Assembly: GCA_900239685.1 (NCBI GenBank)
Contig: OENT01000629.1
Coordinates: 27,274 to 91,273 of the forward strand
Length of the DNA: 64,000 nt
Reading direction: 5' to 3'
Source: Rotaria macrura
Lineage: Eukaryota; Rotifera; Eurotatoria; Philodinida; Philodinidae
Part shown: positions 51,725-64,000 of the stretch, piece by piece
How the letters are laid out: every line of letters begins with the position of its first letter
Position numbering within the stretch: the first letter of the stretch is position 1
The notes under the pieces: generated by a model
Seen by the model: only the letters and a program-made list of their open reading frames with translations
Told to the model about the DNA's origin: nothing
Database searches by the model: none
Translations under genes and position numbers: made by a program

Positions 51725-53640
51725 TTATGCGTAAACGTTTCCCTTCATTACTTGTTTATTTTCATCTTTATTTTCGTTCTCCACTACTCTTGCTACATTC
51801 TTTCTCTTAATACTTAGGCAAGTAAAAAGCGATCTTATCCATGACACTTTCATAAATTCTTCAGTTGAAAAAAGATAATTGCCAGAGACTTTATACTCTT
51901 TCATATAATCAACTGCAGTACCAGCTTCCATCGTATGGGATTATCCTTGCCAAATGCCTTGTCAAATCTTTCAGTTAAATACTTCACTAGTTTACTTGAT
52001 AGCTTTACGGGTTTTCGTCTAGAAGGCAAAGTCCATTTTCGTGACAAAGACTGGAGCCGACCATTGTCATTATTGAGTACTTTCGTACGAAAATTTTGAG
52101 TTCTAGAGAACATAAATCTTGATATTCGATTGTTTTCAATTTGGCTCTATACATCAGTACGATTGTATCACAATGACATATCATTTCTGGCAGAAGAACA
52201 TGTTGCCAATTGCAAATGTGTCTTAGATATTTATCAAATTTCATTAAATTATCTATACATCCTTCCTATTTGCAATCGTAACTCTTATTAAAAATACCTT
52301 CTTTTGACTTAGCAGAAGTTCCATGTCCATCTTTCAATTTTTCTGCTCGCTAAAATGAATCTCTCGTAAGTCATGTAGATTGTTTTGTGAAGCGAGCTAA
52401 GTTTCTTGATATTGTACTGATTTTAGGTGCAAATGCAGACAGAAGCTTATCTGATTAAAACTTGCAAGTTGTCGTATTTTACTTCATCAGTATTATAAAC
52501 TCTGTGCACTTGAGGGTATTGGTGTGATTATTTCGTTCATTCACACTCACACCGAAACGATAATAACTATCAGGTTGTAAGAATGAAAAATTTTCGTCAT
52601 GACATTGACCTTAGTGTACGGTTAGAAGTTGATGAGATTTTCAAGTATCGATGGTTCTTTTGCAGTAATTTAAACTTAGACATCGCTCTGTTTGCATCAT
52701 CTTTGTTTGAAATTAGTTATTTTAGAAAATGCTACAACCTCAAAAAAGATGTATTTTTTGAACAAAAGGTAAAAGTTAGTTTTACTGATCGATGTGGTCA
52801 TGATCACACTTTTCATGAAAAGATTTATCCTTTGCATCAGGCAATGCTTACATAGAATAATGGTCAACTACTGCCGATATGTTGATTAGAAATGTGTACT
52901 TATATGACTTTAAATATCTTCTACTTTGTTTCAAAATATCAATTAATCTATTGTGTTCTGAGTTTTGTGACTCTGCATTCCCAATCATTTTGACAATGTT
53001 CTCTAAGCCTTCGTTTGTATAAGCATTATAGCAGTCAATGCCTGTAAATGATCGTCTGGTATTAACATTACAGATGTCAAGAATTTTGAACAAGTTACTT
53101 ATTCTAAAAGTTTGAAAATTCATTCATGCTTCATCACAGTACCAATAAATTGCTGCATTATCCATGAAGAAATCTGATTTCTGATTGATTAAATCTGGAA
53201 CATAAAGTTCTGCATCATCAGTCAGTTTTATTGTTTTCCGACCGAAAAAATAAGCAGTACAAAGTAGTGAAAAAGTTATGATGTTCACAAAATGTTCAAT
53301 TTTTGTATCATCAAAGGATTGAATCACAGAACCTTTTGGCTCAATTATTACTCGTATTTCTATCATAGAAGCATGAAGTCATGCAAACATGAAATGGCGC
53401 ATGTTAAGATCAGACACAAAAATACAAGTCATTTTATGAAAATGTTTTGGCAAAACTATACTCAAAATGGCTCTTCGTATTGGCTAATCGTCAGCATTGT
53501 TATATGCTGATATTAGTACAAGCACTTTAGCGAAATTTCCGTCTCAGCATATATTATGATTTGAGTCACTTTTACGATGAAAATCTTCAGGAATATCGTC
53601 ACTATCAACCAGTGCTAATGTTGATAGAAAGGATTTTACA
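51725..53640 (-). pseudogene. Decayed copy of an uncharacterised metazoan protein family
   Basis: Coding-like segments follow one another on the - strand in different frames: about 53640-53370, 53366-53124, 53123-52848, 52244-52005, 52113-51901 and 51931-51725. Premature stops and frame changes separate them. Recognisable pieces, in order, are SFTGIDCYNAY, ILKQSRRYLK, a His/Cys piece KCDHDH (about 52810), and WTLPSRRKPVKLSSKLVKYL with FSTEEF near the end. From memory these resemble a family of long uncharacterised proteins in cnidarians, molluscs and fish that have Cys/His clusters and a Ser-Arg-Arg-Tyr-Leu-Lys motif; I cannot verify this here. The number of disruptions argues against sequencing error alone. 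Whether it arrived as part of a mobile element is unknown. Confidence 0.55.
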
Positions 53641-54431
53641 ATGCCGAAAGTTCTGCAAAAAAAGACAGTTTGTCTTGACCAGCAAAATTCTGATAGATTT
53701 CAATTGAAGCTCAGTAATCTATTTCTCGAAAATTTCTTGTTGCTAACCTTCGAAATAAATCTGAGTAACTACGTTGTTATATCAGCTATTCTAATCATGA
53801 ATAATGAATACATAGTAATTCCTATACCGAGCGGTTTCTTTCCACGAAAATCATCTGACCTCCCCATTTCGATAAATTTTCACTAGGGGCTTCCCTCATT
53901 TTTTTCTTAATTCTAACTTTCTGCTAACCTTTATTATTCATGCATCTATATTCTTTTGGTACAGAAAAATACTATCCTACAAGTTTCAAAATAGTGCCGA
54001 TTCTTACTAATTAGCAATAGTGTTCAAAATGGTTACCCACTGCAGACAATTTAGTTCGAATAAACTTTATTCTTTTACAAGACACTTTTTCTCAAAATGA
54101 TGACTTCTTCTTTTGGGAAAGCATTAACATACGTTCTTGATCACCTTGACAAGCACTTCCGCATCATCTTTTTCCCGATAAAATCGTACAAAATAACGAA
54201 AATTCATGACGAAGACACTTTTTTTTACATTTAACGCCTCTCAAATTTTAATTGATATCACTTCCTCCAATCACATACTCGCAGCTAAACACAATTTTAG
54301 AAAACCCTCAATTACCTAACAAAAACATTCACTTGAAAGATATGCAATTTACAACCATAAAAAGTACCCTAAGAATGCATCATATATCAACTACCGTAAA
54401 CTCTTTCTGATTTCAAGTTGTGAACCAAAAC
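53641..54431. other. Intergenic
   Basis: AT-rich. The higher-coordinate part is the 3' flank of the EGF-module gene. No gene recognised. Confidence 0.4.
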
Positions 54432-57400
54432 TCAATGTATACCGAACGTACATTTAACGAGTTCATGTTTTTTGATAAAATATCGGTTTTCTACTAGGTT
54501 TTCGTGCATCGGTGTTATCCTCGCCATCACTCATTCACCAAATAGCAACCTTGCCAGCAAATTCAGACAACAATCAAACCACCCATTACTCACCTGGGCA
54601 AACGCCATTAGTCACACTAGAGCCGTAAGTGCAACCTGAACAGCTGTAGTTTGAAGACCCGTTACCAGTTGCCGTACAGTCACCTCCTCCACCGGAAGAA
54701 TTACAGTCAACCAAGTTACATGGGTTTTCTATTGAATAGGCAGAAATCTAAAATTTCGAAACGTCTATACCTCACACCAAACCTGAACAAGCGCCATTGA
54801 TCACCGATGAGCCGAAAGTGCAACCAGAACACGTATAGCTGGATGAGCCACCACCAGCTTCTGTGCACATTCCACCACCACCCAAAGAACTACAGTTGAC
54901 CAACACACAAGGACTTTCTGTGAATTCCTTAGAAACATGTAGTTTGTAACAATAATTATTCTATGACTTACCGGAGCACACACCACCAGTCACACTCGAA
55001 CTGTAAAGGCAACCAGAACAGGTGAAGTTGGAGGATCCCCCACCGGATGCTGTACACGTACCACCACCACCCAATGAACTACAGTTGATGGAGGTACACG
55101 GGCTTTCTGCCCAACGAAACAAGATTCATGATATGAGATCAATGGCGAAATTACTCACGACCGCAAAACGAATTTGTAATATTCGAGCCGTCACTGCAAC
55201 CAGAACACATAAAACTCGATGAACCTCCGCCATCAGCTTCACATGCACCTCCAGCACCCCACCAATTACAATCCACTGAGGCACAAGGGCTTCCTACACA
55301 GAGGCATTGAACATCTGTTTTGCAAGAACTGTCAGACAACTACTCACCAGGGCATATACCATTGCTCACTGACGAGCCATAAGAGCAACCAGAACACGTA
55401 TAGTTTGAGAATCCTCCTCCTGATTCAGTACAGATACCTCCTCCACCCAAAGAAGAACAGTTCACTGACTGACACGGGTTTGCTATTAAACAACAAGAGA
55501 TATGGAGTTGGGAAGAAAGGTTACTGCACAACTCACCTAGGCACGCACCATTAGTCACACTGGAACCGTAAGTACAATCAGAGCACGTATAACTTGAGGA
55601 GCCACCACCAACTTCTGAACACAAACCACCTCCACCAGAAGAGTTACAGTTCACGGATATGCACGGACTTTCTTTGAACGTCACACAAACGTGAGTTTTC
55701 TATAGTACTTATTCCATTACTCACCTGGGCACACACCACCGGTCACAGTCGAACCGTACAGACAGCCAGAACACGTATAGTTGGAGGATCCACCACCGAT
55801 CGCAGTACAACTACCACCACCACCCAAAGAACTACAGTTCACTGACACGCACGGGTTTTCTGTCAATTCCAGAGGAATGGATGTTTTTCTACAATACTTA
55901 TGTCATTACTCACCTGGGCACGAGCCGTCAGATACACTCAATCCATAAGTGCAGCCAGAGCATGTATAGCTTGCTGATCCACTCCCCAATGCTGTACAAC
56001 TACCACCACCACCCAAAGAACTGCAGTTCACTGACACGCACGGGTTTTCTGAATAAGGGTAAGAAAATGTGCATCTGACAGCACAAATAATACTAATACT
56101 CACGTCCACAGACAGCATTTGTCACATTCGAGCCATCACTACAAGCACAACATGTGTAGTTCGAAGTTCCTCCGCCCTCTGGAATGCAGCTACCTCCAGC
56201 GCCCCACAAATTACAATCCACGGAGGAGCAAGGACTTCCTATAGAAGAACGTCAGATATCGATTTCGTCAGACATGTCAGTTCACTACTCACCAGGACAT
56301 GCACCGTTAGTAACATACGAGCCGTAAGTACAACCAGAGCATGTGTAGGCAGAAGATCCGCCGCCAGATGCGACACAACTTCCCCCTCCAGCAAGGGAAG
56401 AGCAGTTCACCGAACTACACGGGTCTCCTATGGGACACCAAGAAATATGTATTTTCAAAACAAATGATAACACCGCCTCCATACCTGGACACGCACCATT
56501 AGTCACACTGGAACCGTAAGCACAATCAGAGCATGTATAACTTGAGGACCCACCACCAACTTCTGCACACAAACCACCTCCACCAGAAGAGTTACAGTTC
56601 ACGGATATGCACGGACTTTCTTTGAACGTGACACAAACGCGAGTTTTCAATAGTACTTATTCCATTACTCACCTTGGCACACACTACCGGTCACACTCGA
56701 ACCGTACAGACAACTAGAACACGTATAGTTGGAGGAGCCACCACCGATCGCATTACAAGTACCACCACCACCCAAAGAACTGCAGTTCACTGACACGCAC
56801 GGGTTTTCTGGATAAGGGTAAGAAAATGTGCATCTGACAGTACAAATAATACCACTACTCACGTCCACAGACAGCATTTGTCACATTCGAGCCGTCATTA
56901 CAAGCATAACATGTGTAGTTCGAAGTTCCTCCGCCCTTTGGGATGCAGCTACCTCCAGCGCCCCACAAATTACAATCCACGGAGGAGCAAGGACTTCCTA
57001 TAGAAGAACGTCAGATATCGATTTCGTCAGACATGTCAGTTCATTACTCACCAGGGCATGCGCCGTTACTAACAAACGAGCCGTAAGTACAATCAGAGCA
57101 TGTGTAGTTGGTGGATCCAGCACCAGCAGCCGTGCATATGCCATTCCCACCAGTAGCATTACAATTGAAAGTGGCGCACGGGTCTTCTACTCAGAATCGG
57201 AAAAAAACTTAGCAGAAGACTTATCACCCGATGACTTACGTGGGCATGCACCATTCGGGACATTCGAACCGTACGTGCAATCAGCACATGTGTAGTTGGA
57301 GGACCCACCACCGGATGCTGTGCAGCTACCTCCTCCACCTGTGGAAGAACAGTTGAGAGAATCACATGGATTTTCTACGCAAGAGAAACAAATATGTATG

Positions 57401-60400
57401 TTGAAAAGATGATACGATGGCTGGAAACCTTGGCAAGCTCCATTAACAATAGACGAGCTGTATGTGCAGCCAGAGCACGTATAGCTTGAGGAGCCATCCG
57501 CAGCTGCAACACAAACACCACCTCCACCGGTAGAATTGCAGTTGATAGATATGCACGGGCTTTCTGTGATTTTCAGAGGACCTGATTCTTTTGAACAACA
57601 CTTATTTCGTTACTCACCTGGACACACGTCACCTGACACGCTCGACCCGTAAAGACAACCAGAACACGTATAGTTGGATATTCCATTGCCAATCGCAGCG
57701 CAGGTACCACCACCACCCAACGAACTACAGTTGACGGAGGTGCATGGGTTTTCTTTTCAAGAAAACAAGGTCCGTGAAATGAGACAAATAGTGAAATTAC
57801 TCACGACCGCAGAAAGTGTTAGTCACATTGGAGCCGTCGTTACACGCTGAGCATGTGTAGTTCGAGGATCCTCCACCATCTGCTGTACAGATACCTCCAC
57901 CACCCCACCAATTACAGTTCAGCGAGCTACAAGGATCTCCTGTTCAATAGATGCAAAAATCTCAATTTTGACGTAACACTCGCATTGCCACTCACCCGGA
58001 CACGAGGCACCAGTCACATTAGAGCCGTAAGTGCAATCAGAACATGTGTAGTTTGAGGATCCTCCGCCAAATGCACTACAATAACCTCCACCACCCAAAG
58101 AAGAACAGTTCAATGAGACGCACGGATCTTCTACTCAAAACGCAGAGAGAAGCATTTGGGAGCAATACGTTTTTGTTACTCACCTGGGCATGGACCATCT
58201 GCCACATTCGAGCCGTACGAACAATCTGAACATATGTAGCTGTTCGACCCGCCGCCAGATGCTGTACAATTACCACCTCCACTCAATGAAGAACAGTTCA
58301 CTGAGACACACGGATTTTCTGTGCAATAACAAGTAGAATGCTTTTAAGAAGATGGACGTCTCCAATACTCACCTGGACACACTTGATTTGTCACGCTCGT
58401 GCTATAAGTGCAACCAGAACATACGTAGTGAGAAGAATGGCCGCCGGATGCTGTACAGTTACCGCCTCCACCCAGAGAAGAACAGTTGATTGAGAGACAT
58501 GGGTTTGCTGTCCAAACCGAATAAAGACACTTTCGAAAAGACTAATTTATCGGCTGCTCACCTGGGCAAACACCGTTCAACACATTGGACCCATACGTGC
58601 AAGACGAACATGTATAGTTGGAAGAATGCCCACCAGCTGCTGTACAAGTACCGCCACCTCCCAAAGAAGCACAGTTTACCGACTGACATGGGTTTGCTAT
58701 TCAATCGGAAGAAACGTTCTATTTGCAAGGGTAATCACACAAACTACTTGCCTGGACACCGATAATTGAAATACGCGCCCGAGCTATAAGTACAACCAAA
58801 GCAAATGTAATAATTGGTATACGAACCCCAAGGGCTGCAGGAACCACCACCACCCGCTGAACTGCAGTTGATTGAATTACATGGATTTGCTGAAAGTCAT
58901 AAAGAGGTATTTTATTTAACAACATTCATTTGAACACTACTTACGTCCACAATAGCCATTTGTCACATTCAATCCATCGTGGCAAGCATAGCATGTATAG
59001 CTCGAGGATCCTCCGGCTGCTGCTTTACAAGCACCACCACCACCATAGTAATTACAGGACGGAGAGTTGCAAGGATTTTCTGTGTAACAGCGTGAAAAAC
59101 GATTTTGTGGAATACTCACTCAACTACTCACGAGGGCAGGCGCCATTCGTCACAGTGGAGCCGTACGTACAACCGGAACACCTATAACTGGATGAGCCAC
59201 CCGCATATGCTGTACAGCTACCTCCACCACCAACAGAATTACAGTTCACAGAATTACACGGGTTCGCTATCAAACAGTAAGAAATATTCATTTGGCAACA
59301 AGGACTACAGTGCATTTTACCTGGACACACGCTATTGTTCACATTCCAGTTGTAGTAGGTGCAACCGTAACATTTATAACTGGATGAGCCACCCGCATAC
59401 GCCGAACAGATACCTCCTCCACCCAAAGAACTACAGTTGACTGAGAGACAGGGATTTCCTGTTCAGTAGACCGATGGATAGATGGATTTGAGAAGAATAG
59501 TTACTGAATGACTCACTCGGACAAGGCCCGTTGGATACACTTGAGCCATAAAAGCAGCTATAACATGTGTAATAAGAGGATCCACTACCGGTTGCTGTGC
59601 AGGTGCCACCCCCACTCAAAGAATTACAGTTTACTGACACGCATGGGTTTTCTGTTCAAGAGCAAGTGAGATTGGGTTGAGAAGAAAAGTGATTTCAGTA
59701 CTCACTCGGACACGGGCCGTTTGATACACTTGAACCGTATGTGCAAGTAGAACACGTGTAATTGGTGGACTCATCACCAGATGCTGTGCAGTTACCTCCT
59801 CCACCCAGAGAACTACAGTTCACTGACACGCATGGGTTTTCTGTTCAAGAGCAAGTGAGATGGAATTGAGAAGAAACGTTACTGCAATACTCACTCGGAC
59901 ATGGGCCGTTCGATACACTTGAACCGTATGTGCAAGTAGAACACGTGTAATTGGATGACCCACCACCAGATGCTGTACATGCACCGTCTCCACCCAAAGA
60001 ACTGCAGTTGATTAGCACACACGGGTTTTCTATGGGAGAGAAAGAAGCGTGCATGGACAAATATTTCTTTTTCAACACTCACCTGGACATGCGCTATTTG
60101 CTACAATCGCACCATACGTGCAATTGGAACATGTGTAGTTGGAGAATCCACCGGCCACCGCTTTGCAGTTACCTTCACCACCCCATAGATTGCAATCAAT
60201 AGACAGACAAGGGTTTTCTGTTTAGAAGCCGGAAACAACGTATTTACTGCAATAGTTTCTCTGTTACTTACGTGGACACGTGCCATTCACTACATTTGAA
60301 CCGTAATTACAAGCTGTGCAGGTGTAGGTGGTGGTTCCACCGCCAGATGCTGTACAGTTACCTCCACCACCGGAAGAATTACAATTGATTATGGCGCACG

Positions 60401-63400
60401 GACTTTCTATTGAGAAGCAAGAATTGTAGCGTTGATAGAAATGATCAGCACTCTACAACGTACCTGGGCACAAACCATTTTCCACGCTTGACCAGTAGGT
60501 ACAACCAGAGCATGTATAGTTGGACGATCCATCGCCTGATGCGCTGCAGTTACCCCCTCCACCCAGGGAAGAACAGTTCACTGACATACATGGGTTTTCT
60601 GTTCAAGAACCAGAAACGTGCATTCAATTGGAATAGCTACTGCATTACTCACTTGGACACGCACCGTTTACCACGCTGGAACCGTAAGTGCAAGCAGAGC
60701 ACGTGTAATCAGAGGACCCACCACCAGATCCTGTACAATTACCTCCTCCGCCTGCAGAACTGCAGTTAACAGTGAGGCATGGGTTTTCTGTTAGAGCATA
60801 AGAAGAAACATTCTTTTCGAGAAAACAATTAGTTCTGTACTGACGTCGACAGGGTCCATTTGTCACACTAGAGCAGTAAGTGCAACCAGAGCAGGTGTAA
60901 CTAGATTCGCCTGCATTTGCTGTACAATCACCGCCTCCACCTGTCGAGTTGCAGTTGATGGTGAGACATGGGTTTGCTATTTAAGAGACAAGAATTAGTT
61001 GCATAGTACGTACAGGAACAATAACGAACTGAGGAGATGTAATTCCAACATCAGAAGCACAGATTCAACCGTGTCGGTTACCGGCCGATATACGAGTATT
61101 TACCGATCCGAAACCGTTTTGAATGTTTGGTTTTAAAACAATATTTTTAATTAAAACTTGCAGAATTATGTAGAACCAAATAGAAGACTACACGATGCGG
61201 AAAGCATAATGTAAATTAATGTGAAGGGAGAGTCTCTGAGAAACATAGTTCGAAAATATCTATTTGATAAAGACTGACGATTCTGTTCGAATTAAGTAAC
61301 CGTTCATTTTAGGGTTTTATTAGGATATGATTTTCACAGACTTCAATGAAAGATCTTATGTTCTGAAGATACAAGTCCTCCAAAGGATACCCCACCCCCC
61401 TATTGAACAATATCATAAAACAGTTAACAGACCTCTCATTTAGCCCAGAGACGCACTCCATATGCAAACACCAGTGTTGAGATAAGTAAAATCGGTAAAT
61501 ACGTGAAAAATCTATGTTGATCAACGTTTCTTTAAATATCATCCAGATACCTTTCTAATAAGAAAAGCTAGCACCAGTGCTAATCCATCTGTAATCACCA
61601 TAAATTCTTCATAAACTGACTAGTTTCAACGCTAGTATAACCGTTGTATACTTATTTCTGCTATACGAGGTAACTTAGTAAGTCGTGCCAGTTCTATATG
61701 GCACAGTATTTCATTTTAACTGCTGATTCCCTGCCGGTAGATCGGTCTAGGTATTGGTCGTTAAAAAATGATACCGGTTTGTCTTTGCTGGGAGAAACAT
61801 TGCCTTCAATGGCCTTACAAACTTCTTTTGATACGTATCTGTGTTGATGTATACACTACCGTACAGAACAATTTGAAAACAAAACATATTTCAAGAAACT
61901 TGAGAATTTTAAAGTTTCACGATAGTACTAGTACGACTTTTTAAGCTGAATTTTAAATAAAATGTTTGAATTTATTATTGGCTACAATGGGACGAGGAGT
62001 CTTTCGAGACTGAACACTAACTGTGATAAAGATCAAAGGTGATCGAGAAAAAAGCGAAATATAAAAGTGCGCATTCTGTGTGTCGTGCATGTTACTTGAT
62101 TAACTAACAACGAAGAAGAAAAGCTAGAGGAGTTACAGAAAAATCCTGCTGAACAACAAAGTTCTGCTGACAACCAATATTACGCATGAAGTTCATCTAA
62201 AATAAATCATCTACTTGTTTTTCTATGAAAGACTTCATGTTCACACTGTTCTTGTCTTCAATCAGAGCAGTATATCCAGCTGATATTTTTCGTTTTTCGT
62301 ATCAAAGAACGAAAATCTGCTACGTCGAAAAACAAAATTCCAAATGAATATGAAGACTTACTTATTGTTGTTGCATGTGATTGTTTAAAATACATGACAA
62401 GCGTAGCAACGAGTGTTGCGACTAGAATGATGCCCACCAAGCTGAGGAATGCCGATATTAGCAAACGTGGCCAGCCATTGGACGGATAATATCTTTAACG
62501 AGAGTGACCAATAAAATCATCGAAAGAATATTAACTCACTGTTGTTTGTTGAGTTGTTGATGGTTTGATAAAACTTGACGTAGTCGAGTACTATTGGAAG
62601 CTATGTTGCTCTCATTAAATAGCTTCGTATCCGTCTTCAAGCTAATGGATTGCTCCCACGGTTGTGAGTTCACACTATCACCCTTGTGTAAATATTTTTC
62701 CTATAGGAAACGGGAATAGAAGTATGAACACGAAATCTACTTAGTCACTCACTGATGATAGAGGCTGGTTGCGTGATACTTTCTTGACTCTAATGTGGGC
62801 AGATAACGCCGCCGGCTTATTGCCTAGGTGTTGAGTTGAAGCTAACTTTGGTGCACTGGTTGTCAACTAAAATAAAGCTATTAATGATAAGAAAGCAGAG
62901 ACAAGGCGGGAACAGGAGGTATGCTCTATTATGATAAGTTAGATGTTATCCCGTCATGCTGTTTTAATAGAAATTTCAACATTCTATAAGTCTGAATGTG
63001 AGTGTTTGCATTACTGTTCTGTGTCAATCTAAGCACAATTACTGTCCACACGGTATACGCAGAGCATATGAAGAAATTGGAATACAAAAAACATTCTAAT
63101 CAAATACTAGGAATAGTGAACAATAAATTATTTTACTTTGGAATGTGACTGTGGTTCTTGAAAAATGTCAATTTAGTAAGCATTTCTTTTGAAAGACTAT
63201 GTTGATGTGGTTCTATCGGGATACTAATCTTAGATAATAGGTGTAACATACCCTTTGATAATGCAGATTCTCATAGAAATCGATGAATCAGAAACCAGTA
63301 TGCATGGATGATGCTCAAAAGTAATAATGTGCACATCGGTACGTGCTATATACCTGTCGGGTCTCAATTTTACGTCTAACCAACACAAACGCGTTATTAT

Positions 63401-63577
63401 CATTCTCATGTGATGAAGAGAAATATTCCGTTGACTGTGCATGAGATGTGACAGTTTTACTATAAGCCGTATCAATAACAAACTCACTTGTCTATTGAAC
63501 AATAGTTGATGATGTTTGAGTTTTACAACACGCGGACGATGATTGATGATTGACTTGACTGGAACAATCAGATCCAT
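54432..63577 (-). CDS. Type II membrane protein with 34 EGF-like modules
   Basis: N-terminal exons: 63577-63488, 63434-63354, 62866-62753, 62700-62540, 62492-62362; then 34 module exons from 60976-60845 down to 54728-54594; then a proposed last exon 54490-54432. The sum is 5229 bases, 1742 aa, in one frame. The first 158 residues are polar and lack a signal peptide. A hydrophobic segment follows at about 159-184 (LLISAFLSLVGIILVATLVA...), preceded by Arg, so a signal anchor with the repeats outside is expected. Each module is about 45 aa with six Cys spaced as in EGF domains, except that Cys4 and Cys5 are two residues apart, and carries a GGGG turn and usually one or two N-glycosylation sequons (NCS, NYT). 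A cell-surface or matrix adhesion role is inference. An in-frame ATG at 63628 could extend the start. The last exon is the weakest part. Confidence 0.82.
54594..60976 (-). repeat. Array of 34 EGF-like module exons
   Basis: Exon lower ends: 54594, 54783, 54972, 55159, 55348, 55537, 55725, 55914, 56104, 56293, 56485, 56673, 56863, 57052, 57240, 57429, 57618, 57805, 57996, 58184, 58373, 58562, 58752, 58945, 59132, 59321, 59517, 59706, 59895, 60083, 60272, 60464, 60653, 60845. Thirty-one exons are exactly 135 bases; those at 58752 and 59321 are 138 and the one at 60845 is 132. All are phase 1-1, so any can be gained or lost without a frame change. Introns are about 45-70 bases, giving a repeat period near 189. 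Confidence 0.9.
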
Positions 63578-64000
63578 TTTTGTAGTTTTTGCTGTTTCCT
63601 TTGAAGAGAGATGGAACAATGGTATCAATATACGATCTTAAATAAATATTCTTTTAATGTAATCAGTGCGTGAACTGCCAGATTATTGTCTTTCCCTGAG
63701 CTAACCAGGTGGATTGACAAAGTGAAGTAAGATGATACCGAGTGGTCTTTGATGGTTGACTCAATCTATCTGCATCAAGTCAACACTGTATTACTTTTCT
63801 CAAATAGATGAAATTTGAATGATAGCCAGCGTGCTACTTCAAGCCGAATTTTATACTGCTAGAGTTGCACGAAAAGGCTTCTAGTGTCACTCAGCTTTCT
63901 ATCCCATAAATTAATTACATTTGAAGTTCGACAAAATACGATTCCCTAGTCAAAATCTTTGACGTTTCTGCACAAGATCCTTAGCAGATCTGGTCAGGAT
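63578..64000. other. Upstream region of the EGF-module gene
   Basis: Presumed 5' UTR and promoter of the - strand membrane-protein gene. The frame is open back to an ATG at 63628, so translation could start there. No other gene seen. Confidence 0.4.

Noticed and set aside
55022..60769. Many His/Ser/Thr-rich + strand reading frames between 55 and 61 kb
   Set aside because: They are antisense readings of the EGF-module exons and repeat because the exons repeat.
54594..60976. Regular 189 bp periodicity resembling a satellite or CRISPR-like array
   Set aside because: The period is one coding exon plus one short intron; splice sites and an open frame in every unit explain it.

Overview
This is a eukaryotic, animal-type window: AT-rich DNA with multi-exon genes, mostly 45-110 bp introns, a few kilobase-scale introns, AATAAA signals and no bacterial-style operons. 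Gene content is metazoan throughout (SLAIN, ZFYVE1/DFCP1, RALGAPB, Ly6-type GPI protein, neuropeptide precursor). The compact introns and base composition suggest a bdelloid rotifer or similar small lophotrochozoan, but that is inference. I assembled the exon models by hand from splice sites and reading frame; every multi-exon model quoted here keeps one open frame with a total length divisible by three.

Layout. 2.0-3.9 kb (+): a CARD plus coiled-coil protein. 4.7-5.05 kb (+): a short neuropeptide precursor with two FNAWA-Gly copies, probably kinin-like. 6.2-11.9 kb (-): a SLAIN-family microtubule plus-end protein in 11 exons, with a small + strand gene nested in one intron. A 341 bp gap that looks like a divergent promoter separates it from 12.2-23.5 kb (+), a ZFYVE1/DFCP1 homologue (Zn fingers, P-loop NTPase, two FYVE domains). 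24.0-38.7 kb (+): a full-length RALGAPB homologue (Ral GTPase-activating complex, beta subunit) in about 29 exons. 39.9-40.2 kb (+): a possible tiny secreted peptide. 40.3-40.8 kb (-): a Ly6/three-finger GPI-anchored protein. 42.6-44.5 kb (-): an unrecognised two-exon gene. 46.7-47.3 kb (-): a RidA-family protein with a signal peptide. 48.09-49.44 kb: a hAT-type non-autonomous transposon with a perfect 8 bp target duplication, interrupted by an assembly gap. 51.7-53.6 kb (-): a decayed, frameshifted gene copy. 54.4-63.6 kb (-): a type II membrane protein with 34 tandem EGF-like modules, nearly all encoded by 135 bp phase 1-1 exons.

The genes do not form one obvious pathway. ZFYVE1 (ER/omegasome and lipid-droplet PI3P binding) and RALGAPB (Ral GTPase control) lie head to tail and both concern membrane trafficking. 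SLAIN acts on microtubule ends and shares the upstream region with ZFYVE1. The most unusual items are the 34-module membrane protein with visible unequal-crossover history, the FNAWA-amide precursor, the secreted RidA, the nested gene, the micro-exons, and the three or more non-autonomous DNA transposons. No tRNA, rRNA or CRISPR array was seen.
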